Assembly: GCF_905147045.1 (NCBI RefSeq)
Contig: NC_065916.1
Coordinates: 3,004,561-3,068,560 of the forward strand
DNA from: Nymphalis io
Taxonomy: Eukaryota; Arthropoda; Insecta; Lepidoptera; Nymphalidae
Length of the DNA stretch: 64,000 nucleotides
Direction of reading: 5' to 3'
The position numbers and the translations under genes are program-made. The notes beneath the pieces are model-generated. The model did no database searches. It was given only the letters and a program-made list of their open reading frames with translations, and was not told the DNA's origin. Positions 1-11,900 of this stretch are shown in pieces (the first letter of the stretch is position 1; each line of letters starts with the position of its first letter).

Positions 1-1359
1 TATGTACCACACCAATTCCCCTATAACCATATTAAACGAAGGCCGAACGAATCGCAACCTTAAAATAACATATGGGACTAGAAAATATCTGATATCTACC
101 AGTTCTTGTAACGCTAACACTAGAAAAAGACTCATAGAATACGGTAGTAGGAATGAAATACAATTCTGATCCTTTAAATTATCGTATAAGTTGAATAATA
201 AGAAGATGTAAGCCGGTATGGTTGCATATCTTGCGTAGTAATATTTGCCAAACCAACGGTTCCATACATAAAAGGTATAATGACGGTTATCAGCCAACAA
301 ATATGGATGTGCTATTGTATTAAATCTAACAATTAATACAAACATAATTGCGAGCAATAGGAAAAACATTTTATTTTTAAAAATTATTTTTAATGTTGAA
401 AATGACTTAGACAAAACATATGGCAAACCGAATACTCCATAAAATAGTAAAAAATACAGCAATTGCGGTAAATGTACTGTCATTTTATGAGCATGCTTAT
501 CACCGACCACAACCGAGCCATTCATATACAAGAATGCAATGAACGATACTAATACACTTACTTGCTGAATAATAATAAGCCAGTCCGAAAGAGGGATAAA
601 TTTAAAAGCAGTTGTAAAACATGTCGTTAGATGATACTTCAGAGCTATAAAAACATCATTAAGCCCGTAGTACCTTTTGAGTTTTGACTTGTCAATATCA
701 CGAGCAATGATTGACCGTTTGTTCAATGTTGACTTTGTTAAATGACGATTACCGAACACCCTCGAGCTTTTAATTAACATGTTTAACATCCTGTGACCTA
801 AAACCATCGCTACCCACACCACATTTGTTTGTCTCATGGCAACACTACACATACCCGTGATAAATATTAACCAATTGCTCTTATTAACGAAACATAAACG
901 TGAAAAGAGTAATAGGAAAAACAACGACAATGTATCTGTGTAATACACATGGGCAAAGAAATACAAAGGCGGCAGTAACGTTAAACTTAATGCTTGCAAT
1001 ACAATTTTAAGAGGATTCTCGTTATGGTTGCCGTATATGAATTTTAACATTGAAGAGAATAAAATTAAATTAAAACACGATCCAATTAAGTTGATGAATC
1101 TTAGATTGTAAGTATTACATTCGAAATACGAGCCAACAGTAGCTGCAGACACTAGATAGAGTCCTGGGAGTGTTGTTATCTTGGGATCCCAATATGAAAA
1201 GTTTTTTTTACAATACGCCAAGCCTTGCGGTATGTGGAATAGTTCGTCTATAACTATTTTCGATGTTTCGTATACTTTATCAAATATCAGTTTCGAATTG
1301 TAGAAATATATAGCAACTATTGTGATGAGGAGAAAGTTGTATTTCAGTGACATCTTCAT
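1..1359 (-). CDS. Alg10: Alg10 alpha-1,2-glucosyltransferase, 3' end outside window
   Basis: Dol-P-Glc:Glc2Man9GlcNAc2-PP-dolichol alpha-1,2-glucosyltransferase (DIE2/ALG10 family, GT59), the multi-pass ER membrane enzyme that adds the last glucose to the N-glycan precursor. I read 453 uninterrupted codons on the minus strand from the ATG at 1359 to the window edge. Family hallmarks are visible: a hydrophobic N-terminal segment (about residues 8-20), IDELFHIPQ at 37-45, WDPKITTLPGLY at 57-68, and HPYLLADNRHYTFYVW at 351-366. Hydrophobic segments recur throughout, as expected of a polytopic protein. Known homologues are about 470 residues, so perhaps 20 C-terminal residues are missing off the left edge. 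No intron is needed. The start fits the family because little precedes the first membrane segment. Identity is firm; the exact start is likely. Confidence 0.92.
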   Translation of the reverse strand, partial: MKMSLKYNFLLITIVAIYFYNSKLIFDKVYETSKIVIDELFHIPQGLAYCKKNFSYWDPKITTLPGLYLVSAATVGSYFECNTYNLRFINLIGSCFNLILFSSMLKFIYGNHNENPLKIVLQALSLTLLPPLYFFAHVYYTDTLSLFFLLLFSRLCFVNKSNWLIFITGMCSVAMRQTNVVWVAMVLGHRMLNMLIKSSRVFGNRHLTKSTLNKRSIIARDIDKSKLKRYYGLNDVFIALKYHLTTCFTTAFKFIPLSDWLIIIQQVSVLVSFIAFLYMNGSVVVGDKHAHKMTVHLPQLLYFLLFYGVFGLPYVLSKSFSTLKIIFKNKMFFLLLAIMFVLIVRFNTIAHPYLLADNRHYTFYVWNRWFGKYYYARYATIPAYIFLLFNLYDNLKDQNCISFLLPYSMSLFLVLALQELVDIRYFLVPYVILRLRFVRPSFNMVIGELVWYI

Positions 1360-2748
1360 TTTGTTGGAAGTATTTTTATCTAAAAAGAAAAAGACATGTT
1401 TTATTACTGTAATTCCTTGTTAATAGTTTCATTATGAAAAAAAATGTATTTTAAATTCCATTTCATATTAAAATTATTTATAAGGGAAAGCTAATTCATT
1501 GTTTAGTCATTAAAAATAACATATGTCCTAAATAACAATTATTTTACTCATATTTGGTGATCATTGTCTATAGATTTAAATTTTACTATATCGATTCGCA
1601 TTACAATTAATTAGCTTAACTGATATTATACACAAATTTTATGTATATACATCATCCATATAAGAAAAAAAACGTATGTATACTACATACAGCATTTGTA
1701 GTATACATTCATTGATGTATGATAATCAGACAGGTATTTATTTATTTCGTATTTTACATCTTTATGTTAATTAATAATTCGAATTAGAATGAATTATATC
1801 GGAACTTCCAATAAATTATAATAAAAAGGCTTACCTTTTAAGCGATTTAGTTAATATCCAGATTAACAAACGGCACGATTATCTGACGTACCGAATTAAT
1901 TCAGGATTAAAGAAACTTTTAGGTTTTTAAAACATCACAAATGACTTTAATTACGAAAACTGATAACAATTTATCATGCAGGTAAATTGTGCCCGTCCGG
2001 TGGCGGCATTTTTTGACAGTTTGAACAACCGTAGCTTTCAACTCTATCAACAATTCAACAATAAATTTAAACTCAATATACACACTATCAATTTATATTG
2101 TAACTACTTTAGTGATAAGATATGAATCAGTTTTTTTTAATTATTCCTCTCCTTTGATCCTTATTTTGTGTGTGCAATAAAATTATACATTATTTAAATT
2201 AGAGCCAAGCGATCATTTGTTAGGTCATTTTATCATTATTTTATTATTGCACTAATAACTATTAGTGCACGCTCTGTATCATTTTATACAAATGTTTTCG
2301 TGCATTTCAAAACGCTCAGGCCGATGTTTTATATATCATATATATTTATAAACAAACATATATATTTTTATAAATATATAATTAAATTTTAGGTTTAGCT
2401 CAATTATCTCAACATATAAAGTAAATGTAAAAGTTCTTCTTTTTACATGATTTATTTTACATTTTATTAATGTAGCTATTAATTTTCTAGTAAAGTGTAT
2501 TAAAAAACAAATAAATCCTACATATTGCTTATTGCTAGTGTCTTCCAAGCTTTATACCCGAATAAATGGTCCGATATACAAACTACAATTACTTATTGTA
2601 ATCAATGTGTCATTTGATAACTCAATTTTTAACGGCTAGACAACTTTGAAATTTTCAAACAAAAATAACTTTACCAATACCGAACTGGTCGGATGGTGTG
2701 TTATTGTAGCTTATTTTTTGAAATGAAATGTAATTATCAGTGAAAACA
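1360..2748. promoter_or_regulatory. AT-rich head-to-head intergenic region
   Basis: This stretch separates the Alg10 start (minus) from the separase-type gene start (plus) and must contain both promoters. It is very AT-rich. I see no TE copy, no CpG-rich island and no convincing core promoter motif. A short reading frame on the minus strand (2336-2548) is AT-rich low-complexity sequence and is not called. Confidence 0.5.
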
Positions 2749-2909
2749 ATGGATGCGAATAAATTTATTGCAAGCTTAAAAGCAAACGATGTAGAAAGTG
2801 ATAAATATGATTTAGCTAATAGTTATAATGAGTATACCGAAATACTAGGGAAATTATCAACAAAAGATAAAAACTCGTTTTCATTGAACGTGCTGTGTAC
2901 ACTGTGCAG
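2749..2909 (+). CDS. thr: three rows-like exon 1
   Basis: Starts at ATG 2749 (MDANKF...); a GTG lies in frame three codons upstream. Ends at AG|GTTAAT in phase 2. Encodes residues 1-54, mostly polar helix. Confidence 0.65.
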
Positions 2910-5900
2910 GTTAATTTTATAATCATATTTATATATTATCTTATGTGTTATATTTTTAGTCCTTAAAGAGTATGCTATATTTTAATGAACCTCTAGACTG
3001 AATAAATTGAATTGTATAGTTGCAAAGACATAGTTCTTGTTACTTAATTTAACACACGTCATCACGTCTTAAAATTATTTCAGGAATTTGGAAAAAGTGG
3101 CCACATGGCGAGAGAGAATTGACAACAAGGAGCTCTTAAGATTGAGCATCGAATGTGTAAGGCATACACGCACTCTGGAACGACCAGAGCAAGTTAAGAC
3201 GCTGGCATGTATATACCATGTACATAAATATGTAGTTAAGCAGGTAAATATTGTTTTTATTTATCAATACTTGTCTTAGAAGCCTAAAAAACTGTATTTG
3301 TCATTAATATTCTTGTCTTATTTTTTTTTTGTTTTTGTTGTTCTGATTTTTAAATAACTTGTTAATACTTTATTTTATATACTTTAATACTTGTTAAATA
3401 ATTTGTTCTGGTTAGGTTCACTCCATGTTTCAATGTTTAAGTGGAAACTTTGTTGGCTTATGTGAGACGTATTTTGTTATCACATGTTTATGTGTTATAT
3501 TATGCTATATGTTTCCCAAATAAATAAATAAAATAAATAAATTATAAATGCGAAAGTAACTCTGTCTGTTATGCATTCACGATTTAACCATCAATCAGAC
3601 TTAGATGATATTTGGCCTGAAGCAACTTGGAACCCATACTTTTTTTATAACTAAGATCTGCACCTCACCCCCACTACCACACAAGCAGAAACCAGTTTAT
3701 AATAGTTAATTTAAAGTTACCGTAACAGCCTGTGAATGTCCCACTGCTGGGCTAAAGGCCTCCTCTCCTCTTTTTGAGGAGAAGGTTTGGAGCTTATTCA
3801 AGCCGAGATGGCCCTGTGGTAAGAACGCGATGATCGTGGGTTCAAACCCGGGCAAGCACCACTGAATTTTCATGTGCTTAATTTGTGATTATAATTCATC
3901 TCGTGCTTTACGGTGAAGGAAAACATCTTGAGGAAACCTGCATGTGTCTAATTTCACTGAAGTTCTGCCACATGTGAATTCTACCAAACCGCATTGGAGC
4001 AGCGTGGTGGAATAAGCTCCAATTTAAAGTTAGTAGGCTAGCAATTGTGTCATCAGATGGTATGTGGTCACAATCGCCCATAGAAATTGGTGTATGATAA
4101 ACCATTCATGATGTCATCAATGTACCACTAATATGGTAATATGGTAAAATAACATGTTATGTTTCTTGTGCTTTCTATTACACTGTATTTCTAAATATAG
4201 CTTTATTATTTTTTATTTCGCCGGGAGGGCAAATGACTACTACACCTGACAATCTCGCTACATTTGTACTATAAATAATATGCTAATAAGATAAATCTCA
4301 AATTTCACACACATCACAGTTTTAGATAACGGGCCGGTTGGTGTGGTTGGTAGATACTTGCCTTTCATTCCGAAGGTTATGGGTTCGATTCCCACCCAGG
4401 ACAGACATTTGTGTGCATGAACATGTCTGTTTGTTCTGAGTCTGGGTGTAATTATCTATATAAGTATTTATTTACAAAAGAAAAGTAGTATATGTAGTAT
4501 ATCAGTTGTCTGGTTTCCATAGTACAAGCTCAAGCTTAGTTTGTGATCAGATGGCCTTATGTGAATAATGTCCCAGGATATTTATTTATATTTACAGAAC
4601 TCTCCGATGCCTCCGGAACTTGTATTGAAGTTATCTTTCATGCCATTTGAATATGAACATGACAGCTTACTTAAGGAATACTGCAAAACCTATTGGAGCA
4701 TCATAGCCGATCGTCTCACATATATAGAGAAATTAAAAACAAAAAGAATGCCAGTATTGAAATTATTACCAAGACTGATCGACGACATAGTAAAAGTGAT
4801 TATGATATATGACACTGTTCAATTTTGCTCCAACTTATTAGTATTCCTCGTTAAAAAACTCCATTACATCTATAGCGATATATCAGCTAAGGAACTTAAT
4901 GAGACATTTACGAAGATATTTGAATCAATGGCGAAAAAAGATCTAAAACCATTTAAAAGTATATACGAACAAGAGGCACTTGATTTATATGTTAAACTTA
5001 ACGACTGCTTACACACTATTACAGAGAATGCATCGAAGATTGATTTTAAGGACTCTGCTTTAGATTCCGCTACGAGGGTCTGTATTTCTTTACTCGGCCA
5101 CAGATCTGATATCTTTCACTGTTTCCAAACATACTTCTTAAATTCATTTTGTTTTATATTTAAAGAGAAAACTGATGTTAATTTACTGGAGAATATCTTT
5201 AATACTCTTTATACGTCGTGTGAAATGACCGAGAAATTAGGCTATAAACACACTATGCATGTGACATATTCATATATAAGTCAATTACTAAAGTTATTTA
5301 TTGAATACAATGTAAATAATTTAAAGAAGAATAGTTTTAACGAACATATAATACAAAGTAACCTAAAATTAATATTGATATTGTTGGAAAAATTAAAAAA
5401 AACTAAACAAATAGTCAAATGTGAGAATTGCTATGTGAAATCCGGTTTGCACGATGGCTTACGCTTGTCGTTCCTCATAAAACATTTTATAACAATATCG
5501 ATGAACCAAAATATACCTATGGTAAACATTTTACCTGCCTATTATGCTTTGGTCGAACAACAATATGTAATAATAAACGAATTGAAGACACTCCGTTGTG
5601 TGAATCAAGAGAAATGCTTCAGAAAACTCCAAACTGACATCCACAATACCGCAATCACATTGAACAAATCGCAATGCTACGAATATTCGATAAAGTTATT
5701 TGAAATTTATCTTCAAAATGAATTGAAAAATATTAAAAATGACGTGGAATTGAAGAACATCAGCCGAGCTTTGTATAATAAAAGCATATGTGAGCTGGAT
5801 TTTAAATGCTTTGAAGAATCGTTAAAGAATGCATATCTAAGTTTAATTTTCTCATTACCGGATGGTCTTGGTTCGGAGAAGTTCATGAGTTTAGTGATGG

Positions 5901-8900
5901 ATATTAAGGCTAAAGCTTTGAAGAGTGTATCGGAAGACGGTGATAGTGAAAGCAATGAACTACAAATGATGTCCGTATTAGAAGTGTGCAAGTCGTTGTA
6001 CGATGAAAGTTCTTATGGGAATTTGAAGCCGTTTATTAAGAATATAACATTTAGGTAAGCTATTTAAGTAATAAATTAAATTTGGAAAAAAATATGGAAT
6101 ACCAGTTTTGCAGGTTCAAACTCAACTCAATTTCCACTTGCTTATAATTTATTTCTGGCTCGGTGAAACATTGTGGAGGAACTTGCATGTGCATTCATTG
6201 TTCGATACATCCGTATTAGATTAGTGTTGGGATAGACTCCGAACTTATGAGAAGGTGAAGAAACCTTAGCCCAGTAATGGGATATAATAATAATAATAAT
6301 AATAATAATATGTAAAATATCTCAGCACAAGGATATAGTTCTGTTCTATTTTAAAGAGTGAGTGAGCCAGTGTATTTACAGGTACAAGGGACGTAACACC
6401 TTCGTAGAATTTATATAGAATAATTGGAATGAGCTTGGATAAGATTCTGTCAAGTAAGTAGTAACAGCCTCTTAATGTCCCACTGCTGGACTAATGCCTC
6501 TTCTCCCTTTTGAGGAGAAGGTTTGGACTTTATTCCACCACGCTGCTCCAATGCGGGTGGTAGAATACACATGTGGCAGAATTTCAATGAAATTCGACAC
6601 ATGCAGGTTTCCTCACGATGTTTTCCTTCACCGTCAAGCACGAGATGAATAGGTTAGTTAGTGGTGCTTGCCCGAGTTTGAAGCCACGATCATCGGTTAA
6701 GATTCACGCGTTCTAACCACTAGGCCATCTTCAATAGGATTCTGTCACCAGGAGCAATCAAACGTGGGAAATTTACGGTTAAGGTTTGTACCAATGTATT
6801 ATTTATAATTTCAGCGATCTCCTGAAACACGAGTTCTCTATGTACGCGAAGCTCTGGCCGTCCATCGTGCCGATCGCTGGCGTTTGGAAATCTCTGAACG
6901 ATTTGGTCAATGAAAAACATCAATGGGTTAAAGGTGATTATTGAAAATTTACACTTTTTCCTATTTAACTATCATATATCCTGGGATATTATTGACACAC
7001 GGCCATCTGATCCCAAACTAAGCAGAGCTCGTACTATGGAAACCAGACAACTGATATACTACATATACTACTTTGCTTTTGTAAATACATACTTATACAT
7101 ATAGATAATTACACCCAGACTCAGGACAAACAGACATGCTCATGCACGCAAATGTCTGTGCACAATGTAAATGCACCTACACATCTACACACGCACGCAC
7201 CTACACATCTACACACGCACGCACCTACACATCTACACACGCACGCACCTACACATCTACGCACGCACGCACCTACACATCTACGCACGCACGCACCTAC
7301 ACATCTACACACGCACGCACCTACACATCTACACACGCACGCACCTACACATCTACACACGCACGCACCTACACATCTACGCACGCACGCACCTACACAT
7401 CTACGCACGCACGCACCTACACATCTACACACGCACGCACCTACACATCTACACACGCACGCACCTACACATCTACGCACGCACGCACCTACACATCTAC
7501 ACACGCACGCACCTACACATCTACACACGCACGCACCTACACATCTACACACGCACGCACCTACACATCTACGCACGCACGCACCTACACATCTACACAC
7601 GCACGCACCTACACATCTACGCACGCACGCACCTACACATCTACACACGCACGCACCTACACATCTACACACGCACGCACCTACACATCTACACACGCAC
7701 GCACCTACACATCTACACACGCACGCACCTACACATCTACGCACGCACGCACCTACACATCTACGCACGCACGCACCTACACATCTACACACGCACGCAC
7801 CTACACATCTACACACGCACGCACCTACACATCTACGCACGCACGCACCTACACATCTACACACGCACGCACCTACACATCTACACACGCACGCACCTAC
7901 ACATCTACGCACGCACGCACCTACACATCTACACACGCACGCACCTACACATCTACGCACGCACGCACCTACACATCTACACACGCACGCACCTACACAT
8001 CTACACACGCGCGCACCTACACATCTACACACGCACGCACCTACACATCTACGCACGCACGCACCTACACATCTACACACGCACGCACCTACACATCTAC
8101 ACACGCACGCACCTACACATCTACGCACGCACGCACCTACACATCTACACACGCACGCACCTACACATCTACACACGCACGCACCTACACATCTACGCAC
8201 GCACGCACCTACACATCTACACACGCACGCACCTACACATCTACGCACGCACGCACCTACACATCTACACACGCACGCACCTACACATCTACACACGCAC
8301 GCACCTACACATCTACGCACGCACGCACCTACACATCTACACACGCACGCACCTACACATCTACACACGCACGCACCTACACATCTACACACGCACGCAC
8401 CTACACATCTACACACGCACGCACCTACACATCTACGCACGCACGCACCTACACATCTACACACGCACGCACCTACACATCTACACACGCACGCACCTAC
8501 ACATCTACGCACGCACGCACCTACACATCTACACACGCACGCACCTACACATCTACGCACGCACGCACCTACACATCTACACACGCACGCACCTACACAT
8601 CTACACACGCACGCACCTACACATCTACACACGCACGCACGGACGCATATACGTTCGAGGACCCGTGCTATATATTATAGTTTTTTTTTTATATTTTGTA
8701 ATAACATTACTATAAAATGATAATAAGGGCTTTCATTTTCAGCTGAGAGCAAAGAAAAATTGCAATGGACGCTCTACGAGATAGTTGTGGAGACGCCGAC
8801 GGTTGTCAGGACGATACACGACGCCGGTTACAGGGACGTCGTGAAGCAACTCCTGGCTGACTTCGAAATTACTCAAGTGTGTATCGTATTATTGTATTAC

Positions 8901-11900
8901 TGTGCTAGCCAATCTGCGTAGGTATCACTCGCTCGTTATATATAAGTAAGTAAGTTTTACTAAACGATCGCTCATTGGTCGATGGAAGTTGATGACGTAA
9001 AATGCGACCAATGACAATTCAGTATTTGGTGACATTACAGACTGGTTTCTTTGATATTGTTCATTAAATTATAAATTTTAATATATACTAATAAAGGAAA
9101 TGATTTTTTTTGATAATATAATTATTATGAATGATAAAATTATATTCATAAAAATCAAACTTAGCCCAGACATATAATATTATTGTAGAAGTAGCTGTCG
9201 TTACGTGACAAACGTGTATTTCATGTTCTTGTTTGTAATCATTGTTATTTTTAAATGTTTATATATATTTATATATAATATTATATGTATATTTTTATCA
9301 TGATGGTCACGAGGTAGCGTGGCCGAGCGGTCTAAGGCGCTGGTTTAAGGCACCAGTCTCTTCGGAGGCGTGGGTTCGAATCCCACCGCTGCCATATATG
9401 TTTTGGATATATTTTTATTTACAACAAATACATTTCATAGGGATTTTACATATTATTTTAGTAATTTTAAAATATTGTTTTTCTCTTTTCTTTCGATCTT
9501 AATAATAACTTTTGTTAAAGTATATTGTTTGGATTTGTTTTTCGTTCCGCCTCGCAATGTTATGGTAGCAGGTTCAATCCTGGTTATTGTCGTGCTCACT
9601 CCTAACACAAGCTGTACGCTTAATTCGTTAATAGGAATATCAGTAATTCATTTAAACCGGCACTGCTAATATGCTTTTGTAAATAAATAAATATGTATAA
9701 ATATATAAGCTTATTTTATTTTTAATTATTATTTTCAGGCAAAAACCTTCAAGGAGAAAATAGTGTTCGCGGCGCTACTGTTCCTGCAGGCGGAGTACGA
9801 CATCGAGGATGCGAGTCAGAAGTATGGGTGGAAAATTGCGGAACAAGTACGTTAATAGTAATATGTGGGCTGTGGGATTACTGGCCTGTGAATATCCCAC
9901 TGTTGGGCTAAGGTCTTGTCTTTTGAGGAGAATGTTTGTGATTTGAGGTGCTTGGTTGATTTCCGTCCACCACATGCAGGTTTCCACACGTTGTTTTCCA
10001 ACATCGCCGAGCACCAGATTACCTTGGGAAATAAGATGCTATGTCCATTGTGCCTGTAATTACACTGGCTCAGTCACCCTTCAAACCGGAACACAACAAT
10101 ATCAAGTACTGCTGTTTTGCGGTAGAATATCTGATGAGTGGGTGGTTCCTACCCAGACGAGCTTACACAAAGCTCTACCACAAGTGATGATGTTGCATAC
10201 AAGCAAACCTTCGACGGTTAACAACGGTAACGGCAGGCATCCGTAGCTTTATATAAACTACTAGTATTCGCCCGCGTGTAAGGGGGAGAGTAAAAAAAGT
10301 AGCATATGTCTCTCCTTGGGGTTCAAGCTTGCTTCATTTCAAATGTTATCAAAATCGGTTTAGTGGTTTAGCCGTGAAAGCGTAACATACAGACAGAGTT
10401 ACTTTCGCATTTATTATATTAGTATATTAGTATAGCTCCCGTTATCAACAAACCCACTGACGTGTGTATTTAAAGTATTGTAAGAAATCATAGAACAAGG
10501 ATTAAGTAGTATTTATTCCAGCAGACAGTCGACCCGGAGCAGGCGGAGGTGTCCCGCACGCTGGAGCAGGAGCATCGCGCCGTCTCGCTCGCACAGCGCG
10601 CCGTGCGCGAGCTGAGCGCCGCGCCGGCCGCCGCGGGTGAAGCAGGTCGGTGGGATGCGGGGGGGGGGCAGTGATTATTCAGTTGCTTTCTGGTATTTTT
10701 ATGCAGTATCAAAATTACTGGCGGGATCTTCCATTCTGTAAAAGTAAAAAAAGGTAACGGCCTGTATTGTCCCATTGGTGGACTATTGCCTCCTCTCCCT
10801 TTGAGGAGGGGGCTTGAAACTTATTCCATCATGATGCTCCAATGCCGGTTGATGGATACATATGTGGCAAAATTAAAAAAAAGCTGATGTTTTCCTACAC
10901 AGGGTTTGAACCCGCAATTCAGCTTTACGCTTTCTGCCCACTGGATCATGTCGGCTCTTTCCATATTATGCAATTATACACAACGATTTTAAACTACTTT
11001 TATGAGCCTATTTGAAAAAATATATAATATTAGTATTTTTGATGATTTCAGAGACGTCCCCCTCCCTCGTCCAGCACGCCCTGCAGCTGTTCCAAGTCTT
11101 CGTGCAGGAGCTGCTGTTCCTGCGACGGCTCAGCGCTGGCCTGCAGTTGGCGCATGTTTGCTGCCAACTCGCCGACCTTATTGGTGACAAGTGAGCGGAT
11201 TTATTAATAATTATTTATTAGAAATACTGTTCATTAATATATATATAGGCTTAAGCTAAATAAATATATTTAATTATATAGTAATGTCTACCAATGTCTC
11301 ACTGCTGGGCATAAATCGTTTCAAAACAAAGATTCACACGACACATATGAGCTTCCTCACTTCAGTGGGACGAGTGCGGTTCGGTAGCTGCACTTTTGCT
11401 TACATAAAAATATTAATAAAGTAGATAAATAATCGAAACAAACCAAAACAGAGTAACATGTCTCTACCACTGTATTATTATTTACATTTAAAAACTCATG
11501 GTGTTAGTACTGAATACATTGTGAGGTGTTCTTAATTAATAAAATAAATTTTGGTCCGTCTAGAGCCGGATTTATTACTACCCACTCACTGTACCGCCAA
11601 ACAGCAATAGTTTGAATAGCGAGTAAGCAAGGGCAAAATTAAGGCTCAAGGGACGTAGTATTTCGCATCTTACGGTTGGCGGTGAACTGATTGAAATTGA
11701 CCACTTACCATTCTGTGACATCTTTGCATGTTTGCCTACCCAGAGTTAAAGTTTCACTTCCCTTGAATGCCCCCTGTCCGCAGAGAGGCGTACGTGCGCA
11801 GCGCGGGCGAGCTGCTGTCGTGCGCGCGCGGCGGGCGGGCTCCGCTCGACGCCGTGGCGCGGCGGGCCGCGCTCTACGCCGCCGAGCTGCGGCGCGACGC

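Noticed and set aside
7171..8642. CRISPR-like array
   Set aside because: Units are contiguous with no unique spacers, and the genome is eukaryotic.
7121..8720. Several 500-codon reading frames on both strands
   Set aside because: All are translations of the 24-bp tandem repeat, a length divisible by three with no stop. No unique sequence or start context supports a gene.
9242..9669. Protein frames over the tRNA-Leu gene
   Set aside because: The same peptide-like reading appears, antisense-matched, at the second tRNA; it is a by-product of the tRNA sequence.
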